Notes under the pieces: generated by a model | The model's database searches: none | What the model saw: the letters and a program-made list of their open reading frames with translations, nothing else | Told to the model about the DNA's origin: nothing | In this document: positions 48,164 to 57,405 of the stretch, piece by piece | How the letters are laid out: each line of letters starts with the position of its first letter | How positions within the stretch are numbered: the stretch's first letter is position 1 | Made by a program: the position numbers and the translations under genes | Assembly: GCA_001899205.1 (NCBI GenBank) | Contig: MKVL01000013.1 | Coordinates: 1 to 64,000 of the forward strand | Reading direction: 5' to 3' | DNA from: Mesorhizobium sp. 65-26 | GTDB taxonomy: Bacteria > Pseudomonadota > Alphaproteobacteria > Rhizobiales > Rhizobiaceae | Length of the DNA stretch: 64,000 nucleotides

Positions 48164-48200
48164 GCCATGGCAGGAGGCCTCGTGGGCTCCTGCCATGCAA

Positions 48201-49031
48201 TCAGTTGGCGGCGACGACCTTTTTCTTGGTCTTGTCCTGGTCCTTGAGCTGGCTCCAGGCGTTCTGCTGGGCCAGCATCTGCCGGAGATAGGCGACGTTG
48301 GCCTGCGCCTGCTCCGGCGACAATTCCTGCGACGCGATCTTCTCGGCCTCGTCGAAGCGGCCCTGAAGGCCGACGACGAGCGCGAGGTTCTGGCGCACGC
48401 GGCTGTCGGCGGTGGGCTGCTGGGCGGCCGAGCGCATATAGGTCTCCGCCGTGCGCAGGTCTCCCTCCAGCACGTAGGACATGCCGAGATTGGAAAGCAC
48501 CGACGGTTCGTTCGGCTTGAGTTCCAGCGCCTTGCGATAGTCGTTGCGGGCCTCGTCTCGCTGTCCGAGCTGGTCGAGGATCGCGGCCTCGGCCGACACC
48601 AGCCGCCAGTCCGGATATTCGGGCGTCTGCGCCCGGCGCACGGCATCGAGCGCCGGTTCGAACTGGCCATTCGCCGCCAGCGCCTTGCCATAGGCGGCGA
48701 GCACGTCGCGGTCCTTGGGGTAGGCGATGGCGAGCTTGCGCATGACGGCAAGCGACTGCTCAGCGTCGCCATTCATCTGCAGTGCCGCCGCGTAGTTCGT
48801 CGCGATCCGCTTGTCGTTGGGGTTCCTGGCATAGGACTGGCCGAGCGAGGCGGTCGCTCCCTGCAGTTCTCCGGCCGACATGGTTTCAAGCGGCTTGCCG
48901 TGGCTGCGGCTGATCGAGCCGGTGGTGATGTTGCTGGTGCCACAGCCCGCGACACTGGCGGCCAGGGCCAGCATGAAGGCAGCCGTCAGCAGCCTCTTTC
49001 CGTTGACATTCGTCGTGCGGTGGGTCGCCAT
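48201..49031 (-). CDS. tadD: TPR lipoprotein TadD
   Basis: A 276-aa lipoprotein with lipobox SVAGC at residues 26-30, followed by at least four tetratricopeptide repeats (for example DEARNDYRKALELKPNEPSV). In tad systems TadD assists assembly of the outer-membrane complex. It is on the opposite strand, convergent with tadC. A perfect GTTAACC/GGTTAAC inverted repeat lies about 70 bases before its start. The C-terminus is Lys-rich (KTKKKVVAAN). Confidence 0.87.
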   Translation of the reverse strand: MATHRTTNVNGKRLLTAAFMLALAASVAGCGTSNITTGSISRSHGKPLETMSAGELQGATASLGQSYARNPNDKRIATNYAAALQMNGDAEQSLAVMRKLAIAYPKDRDVLAAYGKALAANGQFEPALDAVRRAQTPEYPDWRLVSAEAAILDQLGQRDEARNDYRKALELKPNEPSVLSNLGMSYVLEGDLRTAETYMRSAAQQPTADSRVRQNLALVVGLQGRFDEAEKIASQELSPEQAQANVAYLRQMLAQQNAWSQLKDQDKTKKKVVAAN

Positions 49032-49098
49032 GGGCGCGAGGCCTCCATTCGTGCGCGTGGCCGTTGGATGGCCATCTTCTCCCGCACAGAAGTATTCT

Positions 49099-49121
49099 GT
49101 TAACCCTAATGGATGGTTAAC
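49099..49121. promoter_or_regulatory. Inverted repeat upstream of tadD
   Basis: Perfect 7-bp arms GTTAACC (49099-49105) and GGTTAAC (49115-49121) with a 9-base spacer. It is shaped like a dimeric-repressor site; regulator unknown. Confidence 0.4.
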
Positions 49122-49211
49122 GGGCCTTCATGATGCGTTTACTTTTGAGGGGACGGGGAGGGCATGGCGCATTGCCGGAGCAGCGGTCCGGCGGGCCGTT
49201 CCGGGCCTTCG

Positions 49212-49526
49212 TTACCGGCAGGCGTCCGTCTGCATCAATGCGTTGTTGGAGAAGTATTCGATCTTCTTCTCCGGTCGGAAATGAGCCCGGAAGGTAGGGC
49301 CGTCGTCGACCGTCAAGCCGGCAACCACCAGCTTCCTTTTGGTTCTCTCCACCGCCAGCACGCGATAGGCGGTCTCGTTGGCGGACATAGTCTTGGCGCC
49401 TTCCTCGTAGGTGACGACATAGTCGCGGCGGGGGTTTTCGCAAACCATCCTGAGCGTCGCGGCCCTGGCCTCGGGCACGACGAGCATGCCGAAAGCGGCA
49501 AGCATCAGGAGCGGGCGGTGGACCAT
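49212..49526 (-). CDS. Small secreted hypothetical protein
   Basis: A 104-aa protein from ATG 49526 (GAGGAA about 10 bases upstream). A signal peptide (LLMLAAFGMLVVPEARA) is followed by a beta-rich domain with two Cys, one near the mature N-terminus (RMVCENPRRDY) and one near the C-terminus (QTDACR), likely disulfide-bonded. The fold is not recognised. Size and Cys spacing faintly recall periplasmic lysozyme inhibitors of the MliC type, but no firm motif supports this. Confidence 0.7.
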   Translation of the reverse strand: MVHRPLLMLAAFGMLVVPEARAATLRMVCENPRRDYVVTYEEGAKTMSANETAYRVLAVERTKRKLVVAGLTVDDGPTFRAHFRPEKKIEYFSNNALMQTDACR

Positions 49527-49658
49527 GACGCGTTTTTCCTCGGTACTGCCGCCGGCTATTGTATATCCATCTGAATTGTCTTGCATTTCCCGTATTCGAT
49601 TTTCACGCTATTGGAAGCCCGGTTAAAGTCTATCCGAAGCCTGCCTGGAGAACATTAC

Positions 49659-51023
49659 ATGCCCGTCGAATTGGTGGAACAGCAGCCGACGAACGCGCTT
49701 CCGCTGCATCTGGTGGCGAGGGATGGGCTGGCGTCGGCGGGGCTTGCGCCCGACGTCCTGGCATGGGCCGATGCCAACGGTTTTTCCGGCGAAGCAGGCA
49801 GGACGCTGCTGCTGCCCGGCAAGGGCGGCGCGCTTGCCGGCGCGCTGTTCGGGATCGGGGAGGGCGAAGGCACGCTCGGTATCGGCGCGGCAGCTCGCGC
49901 TCTGCCCGAAGGCGATTGGTATTTCGCTTCGGTGCCGTCGTCGCCCGATCTGGCCGCGCTGGCGGTGGTGCTGGGCGGTTATGTCTTCACCCACTACGGC
50001 AGGAAGCCAGGCAAGGCCCTGCGCATCGCCTCGCCCGCCGGCGCCGACGCGGCCTTCGTGCGCCGTGTCGCCGACGGTGTCTTCCTGGCGCGCGACCTGG
50101 TCAACACGCCGACCAACGACATGGGGCCGGACGATCTGGAAAAGGCGGCACGGACGGTTGCCTCGGCGCATGGCGCCGAAATCTCGGTCGTAACCGGCGA
50201 CGACCTGCTGACCAGGAATTTTCCCATGATCCATGCCGTCGGCCGCGCCTCGGCGCAGGCGCCGCGTCTGATCGACATCAACTGGGGGCCGAAGGACGGG
50301 CCGAAGGTGACTCTGGTCGGCAAGGGCGTCTGTTTCGACACGGGCGGCCTCGACATAAAGCCGTCCTCGAGCATGCTTCTGATGAAGAAGGACATGGGCG
50401 GGGCGGCCAATGTGCTTGGCCTGGCCTCGATGATCATGGCCGCCGGCACCAAGGTTCGGCTGCGCGTGCTGATCCCGGCCGTCGAGAACTCCATCGCCGG
50501 CAATGCCTTCCGCCCCGGCGACGTGCTTGCCAGTCGCAAGGGCATCACCGTCGAGATCGGCAACACCGACGCCGAGGGCCGGCTGATCCTGGCTGATGCT
50601 CTGGCGCTGGCCGATGAGGAAGAGCCGCAGATGCTGGTCGACATGGCGACGCTGACAGGCGCGGCGCGGGTCGCCCTCGGGCCCGACCTGCCGCCATTCT
50701 ACACCGCCGATGAGACATTCGCGGCCGAATTGGCCGATGCCTCCATCTCGGTCGAGGATCCGATGTGGCGCATGCCCTTGTGGCGGCCTTACGATGCCAA
50801 GCTGTCGTCCAAGATCGCCGACATCAACAACGTCACATCGGACGGTTTCGCGGGCTCCATCACGGCCGCGCTGTTCCTTAAGCGCTTCGTGGAAAGGACC
50901 GCCGCCTGGGCGCATTTCGACATCTTCGCCTGGAACCCTGCCGACCGGCCGCACGGACTGGCTGGCGGAGAGGCGCAGTGCATCCGTGCGCTGGAGCGGG
51001 TGATATCGCGGCGTTACGCCTGA
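49659..51023 (+). CDS. Leucyl aminopeptidase (M17 family)
   Basis: Cytoplasmic two-zinc hexameric aminopeptidase, 454 aa from ATG 49659 (GGAG upstream; longer frame from 49581 rejected). The metal-site motifs are complete: GKGVCFDTGGLDIKPSSSM, KKDMGGAANVLG and the signature NTDAEGRLILADAL. It is followed by a MarR regulator and an NlpC/P60 hydrolase, a set seen in rhizobia that suggests recycling of cell-wall or other peptides. Confidence 0.95.
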   Translation: MPVELVEQQPTNALPLHLVARDGLASAGLAPDVLAWADANGFSGEAGRTLLLPGKGGALAGALFGIGEGEGTLGIGAAARALPEGDWYFASVPSSPDLAALAVVLGGYVFTHYGRKPGKALRIASPAGADAAFVRRVADGVFLARDLVNTPTNDMGPDDLEKAARTVASAHGAEISVVTGDDLLTRNFPMIHAVGRASAQAPRLIDINWGPKDGPKVTLVGKGVCFDTGGLDIKPSSSMLLMKKDMGGAANVLGLASMIMAAGTKVRLRVLIPAVENSIAGNAFRPGDVLASRKGITVEIGNTDAEGRLILADALALADEEEPQMLVDMATLTGAARVALGPDLPPFYTADETFAAELADASISVEDPMWRMPLWRPYDAKLSSKIADINNVTSDGFAGSITAALFLKRFVERTAAWAHFDIFAWNPADRPHGLAGGEAQCIRALERVISRRYA

Positions 51024-51088
51024 CGGAGCGGTTTGCTTCGCCGTCGCACTGAAACGGAACCGAAACGATTTGCCGTCATGCTGGCGTC

Positions 51089-51439
51089 ATGTCGATCTCG
51101 CTGCGTCCGAGCCAGGCCTTGCGACTGTGGCAGCAGGTGATGCTGTCGCAGGTGCGTGACGACGCGCCCGATCTCACCATGCGCCAGACGGCGATACTGC
51201 TCACCATCTATCTCGATCCGCCGCCGCACACCGTGCGGGGGTTGGCCGCCCGCCTCAACGTCACCAAGCCGGTGATCACCCGCGCGCTCGACACGATGGG
51301 GGCACTCAAGCTGGTTTCGCGCCATCGCGACGAACTCGACAAGCGCAACGTCCTGATCCGGCGCACGGTCGAGGGAGCGCTCTTTGTCGAGCGCTTTGGT
51401 GATGGTATCATCGCCAAAGCACAGGAATTGCCGATTTGA
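51089..51439 (+). CDS. MarR-family winged-helix regulator
   Basis: A 116-aa, single-domain winged-helix protein: the recognition helix is VRGLAARLNVTKPVITRALD, and the wing contains RHRDELDKRNVLIRRT (Asp-Lys-Arg pattern of MarR). It is shorter than most MarR proteins. Its TGA overlaps the TTG start of the NlpC gene, so the two are coupled. It may control this aminopeptidase/NlpC group. Confidence 0.83.
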   Translation: MSISLRPSQALRLWQQVMLSQVRDDAPDLTMRQTAILLTIYLDPPPHTVRGLAARLNVTKPVITRALDTMGALKLVSRHRDELDKRNVLIRRTVEGALFVERFGDGIIAKAQELPI

Positions 51440-52296
51440 CCGTTCACGACGCCCGTCTTCATGCCTTCCGTTCCGATCTTGCCGACGCCCGCCTGAAAGG
51501 CGAGGTGACGGCCGAGCGTTTCGTTGCCGGGCGCGCCGCGCGCATCACGGCCCCGGTCGCGGACGTGCTGAAGGCGCCGCGCGCGGATGCTGGACTAAAC
51601 ACCCAGTTCCTCCACGGCGACGATGTGCTGGTGTTCGAGGAGGGCGATGGCTGGGCCTGGGTTCAGGCCGAGCGCGATGGCTATGTCGGCTATGTCGCGG
51701 CCACGGCCCTGGACGCTCGCGCAGTGGCTCCGACCCATATCGTTTCGGTGCCGCGTACCTTCGTCTATCCCGGTCCCGACCTGCGGTTTCCGCGCAGCGG
51801 GCAGCTTTCGATGGGCTCGACGGTGGCGGTAACCGGCGCCGCGGAGACGCGTGGCACGGCCTATGCTGTCCTCGCCTCTGGCGAGGCCATCATTGCGAAG
51901 CATCTCAGGCCGATGACGGAGACGGCGACGGACTATGTCTCGGTCGCCGAGATGTTCCTCGACACGCCCTATCTCTGGGGCGGCGTCTCCGGTTTCGGCA
52001 TCGACTGCTCGGGCCTGGTGCAGCTTTCGATGCGCATGGCCGGGAAAGACGTCTTGCGCGACTCCGACATGCAGGCGGCGAGCATCGGTACGCCGTTCGA
52101 GCCCGGCGCGGATTTTTCCGGGCTCCGGCGGGGGGATCTTGTCTTCTGGAAGGGGCACGTGGCGATCATGACCGATGAGCGGGATATGATCCACGCCAAT
52201 GGCCACACCATGCTCGTGTCCCGCGAGGGTCTTGGGGAAGCCGTCGACCGTATCGGCTATCTCTATGGCGGGCCGACGGGCTTCCGGCGACCCTAG
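51436..52296 (+). CDS. NlpC/P60-family cell-wall peptidase with SH3 domains
   Basis: A 286-aa cysteine peptidase expected to cut gamma-D-Glu-diaminopimelate bonds in muropeptides. Two SH3-like domains (about residues 35-85 and 100-155) precede the NlpC/P60 domain. The catalytic Cys is in GIDCSGLVQLS and His in GHVAIM, with a third polar residue in HANGH. No signal peptide is seen, so it acts in the cytoplasm or is exported otherwise. The start is TTG 51436, overlapping the marR stop (TTGA). Confidence 0.88.
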   Translation: MTVHDARLHAFRSDLADARLKGEVTAERFVAGRAARITAPVADVLKAPRADAGLNTQFLHGDDVLVFEEGDGWAWVQAERDGYVGYVAATALDARAVAPTHIVSVPRTFVYPGPDLRFPRSGQLSMGSTVAVTGAAETRGTAYAVLASGEAIIAKHLRPMTETATDYVSVAEMFLDTPYLWGGVSGFGIDCSGLVQLSMRMAGKDVLRDSDMQAASIGTPFEPGADFSGLRRGDLVFWKGHVAIMTDERDMIHANGHTMLVSREGLGEAVDRIGYLYGGPTGFRRP

Positions 52297-52317
52297 ACAT
52301 GCTTCAGGGTTGCTCGC

Positions 52318-52848
52318 TTAGGCCGGAACGTATGTCAGCCTGATAGCGTCTTCTCCGATCAGATCGTTGGCGACAAGGCGGAGTGGGGGCCGGGGGCCAG
52401 CGAAGAATGGCTTGCCACGACCCAGCACAACGGGGCGGAAGTAGAGTCGATATTCGTCAATCAGGCCTGTATCGGTCAGGCTCGCCGCCAGCCCCGAGCC
52501 ACCGATCTGAATTTCGCCCGCGAGCTTATCCTTCAATCCGCGCAACACCGCCTCGATGTCATCCGAGACAAGCGTCGCGTTGGGGCCAACCGACTTCAGC
52601 GAGCGTGACACAACCCATTTCGGCTGCCTTCGCCACGCCAGCGCGAAATCGTGCTCGTCCGCGTCCCACTCGGAATGGTCCTCGTCCCAATAGCGCATGA
52701 CTTCGTAGAGGCGGCGGCCATAGATGCTGCCCGTCAAGCGGCGCCCCGACTCTATCCAGTGACGAAAGAGCAAGCGGCCCGGCGCGAATGCCTCGTGGTC
52801 GATGTAGCCGTCCAGCGATACGTTCATCCCGAAGAAGAGCTTCGCCAT
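52318..52848 (-). CDS. Dihydrofolate reductase family protein (RibD C-terminal type)
   Basis: A 176-aa protein of the RibD_C/YwjB group: MAKLFFGMNVSLDGYI at the N-terminus, the nucleotide-site IQIGGSGLAASL and the C-terminal RPVVLGRGKPFF. It probably binds NADPH, but the substrate is unknown; members often sit in ArsR/SRPBCC-regulated cassettes. A palindrome 173 bases upstream (53021-53038) would suit such a regulator, yet no regulator gene is present here. Confidence 0.85.
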   Translation of the reverse strand: MAKLFFGMNVSLDGYIDHEAFAPGRLLFRHWIESGRRLTGSIYGRRLYEVMRYWDEDHSEWDADEHDFALAWRRQPKWVVSRSLKSVGPNATLVSDDIEAVLRGLKDKLAGEIQIGGSGLAASLTDTGLIDEYRLYFRPVVLGRGKPFFAGPRPPLRLVANDLIGEDAIRLTYVPA

Positions 52849-53176
52849 GCCAAAAAATCTCCCATCCAGTTATCTCGGAATACCTTCAAGCCGTTGTCTA
52901 GGTGCGGAGGGCACCGTCTGCGATCGCTGTCCGCTTCGGACATGATCGGCAGCACCCGTTTGAACGTGTCGGTCGCAGCCCAGCCAACAACATCGACCCA
53001 ATCCGGAAATCTGATTGCGATATGCAACCAATTGCATAGTAAGAACGGTAGTGTCAACGATCGGCACGACGGAAGGAACACGCGGCTATCCGTTCCGACC
53101 GCCTGACATTCACCTCTGATCCCTTTTTGTTCCGATTTTGCTTGGCGGCCGCGCCGTGCCGCGCTACCTCTGGCTC
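52849..53176. other. Intergenic region of lower GC between the DHFR-like gene and the helicase gene
   Basis: 328 bases, visibly lower in GC than its neighbours. Minus-strand frames of 65-85 codons exist but show no recognised motif and overlap each other. The main visible signal is the palindrome at 53021-53038. It may be the remnant of a regulator or companion gene. Confidence 0.35.
53021..53038. promoter_or_regulatory. Palindromic operator-like site
   Basis: TATGCAA (53021-53027) and TTGCATA (53032-53038) separated by CCAA. The form resembles operators of ArsR-type regulators linked to SRPBCC/DHFR-like cassettes (inference). Confidence 0.4.
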
Positions 53177-55717
53177 GTGACAGAGCAGCCGCGCCTTGCC
53201 GAACAGAATGCCGCCGTGGTCCTGCCCGAACCGTTCGTCAAATGGTTCGCCGGCAAGGGCTGGGCGCCGCGCGCCCACCAGATTGAGTTGCTGGCAAAGG
53301 CGCAGGCAGGACAATCGGTGCTGCTCATCGCGCCGACCGGCGCCGGCAAGACGCTGGCCGGCTTCATGCCCTCGCTCACCGAACTGGCCAACCGGCCGCG
53401 GCGGAAACCAGGTGAGGCGCATCGCGGCGTCCACACGCTCTACATCTCGCCGCTGAAGGCGCTCGCCGTCGATATCGAGCGCAATCTGGGCAAGCCGGTC
53501 GAGGAGATCGGACTGCCCGTCACCATCGAGACGCGCACCGGCGACACGCCCGCCCACAAGCGCCAGAGGCAGAAGCTGGTGCCGCCGGACATCCTGCTCA
53601 CCACGCCCGAGCAACTGGCGCTGCTCATCGCATCCGGCGACGCACGCCGCTTCTTCGAAGATCTGCGCTACGTCATTCTGGACGAGCTGCACTCGCTGGT
53701 GACCTCGAAGCGCGGCCATCTCCTGGCGCTCGGCCTCGCGCGGCTGCGCGCCTTCGTACCCGGCCTGCAGACGATCGGACTGTCGGCAACGGTGGCCGAG
53801 CCCGACGAGTTGCGGCGCTGGCTGGTGGCGCAGGCGCCGGTGGGCGCCATGGCAGGATTGATCACCGTGGCCGGCGGCGCCAAGCCCGACATCTCGATCC
53901 TGGATTCGCGCGAGCGCGTGCCCTGGTCGGGCCATTCGGCGCGCTACGCGATTCCCGAAATCTACGAGGCGATCAAGAAGCACCGCACCACGCTTCTGTT
54001 CGTCAACACGCGCAGCCAGGCCGAGCTGCTGTTCCAGGAACTGTGGCGGGCGAACGACGATTCGCTGCCCATCGCCCTGCATCATGGCTCGCTCGATGTC
54101 GGCCAGCGCCGTCGCGTCGAGAAGGCGATGGGCGAGAACGCGCTGCGCGCCATCGTCGCCACCTCGACGCTCGACCTCGGCATCGACTGGGGCGACGTCG
54201 ACCTGGTCGTCCATGTCGGCGCGCCGAAGGGGGCGAGCCGCCTGGCGCAGCGCATCGGTCGCGCCAACCACCGCATGGACGAACCGTCCAAGGCGATCCT
54301 GATCCCGGCCAATCGCTTCGAGGTGCTGGAATGCCGCGCGGCGCTCGACGCCAACTATCTCGGCGCCCAGGACACGCCGCCTTTGATCAGGGGCGCGCTC
54401 GACGTTCTGTCGCAACATGTGCTCGGCGTCGCCTGCGGAGCGCCGTTCGACGCCGATCGCCTGTTCGAGGAGGTGCGCGGCGCCGCGCCCTACGCGGCGC
54501 TTGAACGCGAGACCTTCGACCGCGTGGTCGATTTCGTCGCCTCCGGTGGCTACGCATTGAAGAACTACGAGCGCTATGCGCGCATCCGGAGGACGAAAGA
54601 CGGCCTGTGGCGCGTCTCGCATCCGCGCATCGCCCAGCAATATCGCCTGAATGTCGGCACCATCGTCGAGATGCCGGAGCTCAACGTGCGCTATGTCAGG
54701 CAGGGACGCGGCATGGCCGGGCGCGGTGGGCCGGTGCTCGGCAAGATCGAGGAGTATTTCGCCGAGACACTGCGGCCCGGCGACAATTTCCTGTTCTCCG
54801 GCAAGGTGCTGCGTTTCGAGGGCATCCGCGAGAACGAGTGCGTCGTCTCCAACGGCACGGGCGCCAACATCATCGTGCCCTCCTATGCCGGCGGCAAGTT
54901 CCCGCTTTCCACCTATCTCGCCGATCAGGTGCGCGGCATGCTGGCCGATTCCGATCGCTGGCGCGTGCTGCCGGAACAGGTTGCGGACTGGTTGCGGCTG
55001 CAGAAGGAAAAATCCGTGCTGCCGAAGCGCGGCGACCTGTTGGTGGAGACCTTTCCGCGCGGCAACCGGCACTACATGGTCGCCTATCCGTTCGAGGGGC
55101 GGCTCGCCCACCAGACACTGGGCATGCTGCTGACGCGGCGGCTCGAACGCGCGGGAGCGCGGCCGCTCGGCTTCGTCGCCACCGATTACTCCCTGGCCGT
55201 GTGGGCGCTGGACGACATGGCGGCGTTGTTCAAGGCGAAGAAGCCATCCCTCGGGCAACTCTTCGACGAGGACATGCTCGGCGACGATCTCGACGCCTGG
55301 CTGAACGACAGCTGGATGCTGAAGCGCATGTTCCGCACCTGCGCCGTCATCGCCGGATTGATCGAGAAGCGCTTTCCGGGGCAGGAAAAGAGCGGGCGCC
55401 AGGTGACGGTTTCGGCCGATCTCATCTACGACGTGCTGCGCGGCCATGAGCCGGACCACATCCTGCTGCAGGCGACGCGTGCCGATGCCGCGGCCGGATT
55501 GCTCGATGTCAGCAGACTTGCCGAGATGCTCTCGCGGGTGCGCGGTCGAATCATGCATAAGCATCTCGACCAGATCTCACCGCTGGCGGTGCCGATCATG
55601 CTGGAAATCGGCAAGGAATCGGTGAATGGCGGCGCCAATGAAAGCCTGCTGATGGAGGCGGCCGATCTGGTCGAGGAAGCCATGGGCGGCTGGCCGGGGC
55701 CTGGAGCAGTCACATGA
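53177..55717 (+). CDS. Ligase-associated DNA repair helicase (Lhr-like, DExH)
   Basis: A superfamily-2 helicase of about 846 aa from GTG 53177; TTG 53138 is possible and adds 13 residues. Motifs in order: Walker A APTGAGKTLAGF, DELH box (VILDELHSL), SAT motif (GLSATVAEPDEL) and motif VI (QRIGRANHRMDE). The Lhr winged-helix and C-terminal domain follow. The adjacent PdeM phosphoesterase gene identifies it as the helicase of the LPD (ligase, exonuclease, helicase, phosphoesterase) DNA damage response set. The ATP-dependent ligase and MBL-fold exonuclease genes of that set are not next to it. Confidence 0.9.
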   Translation: MTEQPRLAEQNAAVVLPEPFVKWFAGKGWAPRAHQIELLAKAQAGQSVLLIAPTGAGKTLAGFMPSLTELANRPRRKPGEAHRGVHTLYISPLKALAVDIERNLGKPVEEIGLPVTIETRTGDTPAHKRQRQKLVPPDILLTTPEQLALLIASGDARRFFEDLRYVILDELHSLVTSKRGHLLALGLARLRAFVPGLQTIGLSATVAEPDELRRWLVAQAPVGAMAGLITVAGGAKPDISILDSRERVPWSGHSARYAIPEIYEAIKKHRTTLLFVNTRSQAELLFQELWRANDDSLPIALHHGSLDVGQRRRVEKAMGENALRAIVATSTLDLGIDWGDVDLVVHVGAPKGASRLAQRIGRANHRMDEPSKAILIPANRFEVLECRAALDANYLGAQDTPPLIRGALDVLSQHVLGVACGAPFDADRLFEEVRGAAPYAALERETFDRVVDFVASGGYALKNYERYARIRRTKDGLWRVSHPRIAQQYRLNVGTIVEMPELNVRYVRQGRGMAGRGGPVLGKIEEYFAETLRPGDNFLFSGKVLRFEGIRENECVVSNGTGANIIVPSYAGGKFPLSTYLADQVRGMLADSDRWRVLPEQVADWLRLQKEKSVLPKRGDLLVETFPRGNRHYMVAYPFEGRLAHQTLGMLLTRRLERAGARPLGFVATDYSLAVWALDDMAALFKAKKPSLGQLFDEDMLGDDLDAWLNDSWMLKRMFRTCAVIAGLIEKRFPGQEKSGRQVTVSADLIYDVLRGHEPDHILLQATRADAAAGLLDVSRLAEMLSRVRGRIMHKHLDQISPLAVPIMLEIGKESVNGGANESLLMEAADLVEEAMGGWPGPGAVT

Positions 55718-55736
55718 AAAGACGGGTTGAGAGGGA

Positions 55737-56450
55737 ATGAACTTCACGCCAATGGCAGCGACATTCGCCGGGACCGATCTCGTCGGCATAGCCGGCGAGC
55801 GAGCGGTCTGCGATCCGCGCGGCGTGCTCTATTTCCCGGATTTTCGCTTGCTCGCCGTATCCGACCTGCACCTGGAAAAGGGGTCGTCGCTTGCCCGTCG
55901 CGGCGCGCTGATCCCGCCCTACGACACCGGCGCGACCCTGCTCCGGCTGCAGGCGGCGATTGCCGACTACCAGCCGGCGATCGTCGTCAGCCTGGGCGAC
56001 AGTTTCCATGACGGCGGCGGCGCCGAACGCATGCACCGGAGTTTTCGTGAGCGGCTCGAAGGGCTGATGGCCGGCCGCGAATGGTTCTGGATCGCCGGCA
56101 ACCACGATCCCGAGGCGCCGGCCGACCTGCCCGGCGAGACGGTGCGCGAGCTTGCCATCGGCTCGCTCGTGTTTCGGCATGAGCCGTCGCGGGTGCGCGT
56201 TGAGGGCGAGATATCGGGCCATCTGCACCCTTGCGCCCGCATCGTGCAGCGTGGCCGCTCGGTCCGCCGACGCTGCTTTGCCGGCGATGGCGGCCGCATG
56301 ATCATGCCGGCCTTCGGCGCCTATACCGGTTCGCTCAACGTGCTCGACCGCGCCTATGCCGGTCTGTTCCGGGCGGAGACGTTGATGGCCTACATGCTCG
56401 GCGCCGAGCGCATCTTTGCCATTTCGCGCGCCATGCTGCGGCCGGGCTGA
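55737..56450 (+). CDS. pdeM: Ligase-associated DNA damage response endonuclease PdeM
   Basis: A 237-aa metallophosphoesterase. All calcineurin-like metal motifs are present: SDLHLEKG, GDSFHDGG, GNHD and SGHLHP. It starts 19 bases after the helicase stop with GAGAGGGA upstream. Its standard partners are the Lhr-type helicase, an ATP-dependent DNA ligase and an MBL-fold exonuclease; only the helicase is here. Confidence 0.92.
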   Translation: MNFTPMAATFAGTDLVGIAGERAVCDPRGVLYFPDFRLLAVSDLHLEKGSSLARRGALIPPYDTGATLLRLQAAIADYQPAIVVSLGDSFHDGGGAERMHRSFRERLEGLMAGREWFWIAGNHDPEAPADLPGETVRELAIGSLVFRHEPSRVRVEGEISGHLHPCARIVQRGRSVRRRCFAGDGGRMIMPAFGAYTGSLNVLDRAYAGLFRAETLMAYMLGAERIFAISRAMLRPG

Positions 56451-56457
56451 GCCCCGT

Positions 56458-57393
56458 CTATCGTCCGTAGTACAGCGTTACCGTGTGCTTCGCCTCCGCG
56501 AAGAACAGCCAGCGCTCGACGAGCAGGCCGCTGAGCTGCGCGATGGCCGCGAGCACCGACAGGATCACGGCCAATGGCGAGGGCAGGGCGAAGGCCGCGG
56601 CCAGCAGCAGCGCCGGCAGCAGGAAGGCGAGGCCTTGCGTGATCCGGCGAAGCTTGGCGGCGTGTTTGCGCGCGATGCGGAAGCCCATCTCCTTCAGCAC
56701 GTAGTTCTCTTCCGTGTGCGGCCATTCCAGCGACCGCACGGTGCCGCCGGCAAGCCCTGTCGCCGTGTTGGCGGTGCTCGGAATTTCCAGCCGGTCATTG
56801 TGGCGCCAGGTGGCAAGCTTCCAGCCCCAGCCGACAAGGGTGGCAAGGACCGCGAGTGCAAGCCCGATGCGCGAGCCGAGGCCGAAACCCTGCAGCAGCG
56901 CGTTGAGCAGCAGCAAGCCGCTCATGGCCGAGAAGATCAGATAGCCCGGCAGCGTGTAGGGGCTGTGCCACTGCGCGATAGGCTTCAGCGAGGCATAGAT
57001 CATTCCGGTCGCGCAGACAGTGGCGACGGCGCCGCAGGCCGCGATCAGGCCGGCGGCGGTGATCCAGCCGTCGATGCGCCCGAGAAGCACCCATCCGATG
57101 CCGAACAATCCGGCCGGGACATAGGTCGCGACCGACAGCACGCCCTCGCGCGACAGCCAGGAACTGCGCCATTGCGAAAAGGCCCGCCACGCGCGCTCCG
57201 GCCGCCCGAGATGCCCGGTGGAAGACAGGAGCCCGGCGGTGATCAGGCCGAGCGCAAGCGCCATGCCGGTGAAGCCCAGCCAGAAATCAGGCTGCACGAA
57301 GCCCAGCGCGCCAAGCATGCCGAGCAGCGCCAGCAGGCCATAGCCGGCGCCGGTGGCGGTTGTGAAGAAGACGACGGAAAAGGCGGGATGCAT
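56458..57393 (-). CDS. DmsC/SoeC-type membrane anchor subunit
   Basis: A 311-aa integral membrane protein with eight or so hydrophobic helices. It anchors the molybdoenzyme to the inner membrane and exchanges electrons with quinones. Conserved DmsC-like features include STGHLGRPERAWRAFSQWRSSWLSRE near residue 60-85 (quoted in parts) and the Tyr-rich YASLKPIAQW. It is third in the A-B-C operon, 12 bases after the B subunit stop. Confidence 0.88.
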   Translation of the reverse strand: MHPAFSVVFFTTATGAGYGLLALLGMLGALGFVQPDFWLGFTGMALALGLITAGLLSSTGHLGRPERAWRAFSQWRSSWLSREGVLSVATYVPAGLFGIGWVLLGRIDGWITAAGLIAACGAVATVCATGMIYASLKPIAQWHSPYTLPGYLIFSAMSGLLLLNALLQGFGLGSRIGLALAVLATLVGWGWKLATWRHNDRLEIPSTANTATGLAGGTVRSLEWPHTEENYVLKEMGFRIARKHAAKLRRITQGLAFLLPALLLAAAFALPSPLAVILSVLAAIAQLSGLLVERWLFFAEAKHTVTLYYGR

Positions 57394-57405
57394 GGCGGCG
57401 TGAAG

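Noticed and set aside
52824-53081. 85-codon minus-strand frame between the DHFR-like and helicase genes
   Set aside because: It overlaps the DHFR start, has no family motif and competes with another frame of similar length; kept only as a possible remnant.
53054-55564. 836-codon minus-strand frame opposite the Lhr-type helicase
   Set aside because: Mirror frame of a well-supported helicase gene; no recognisable domain.
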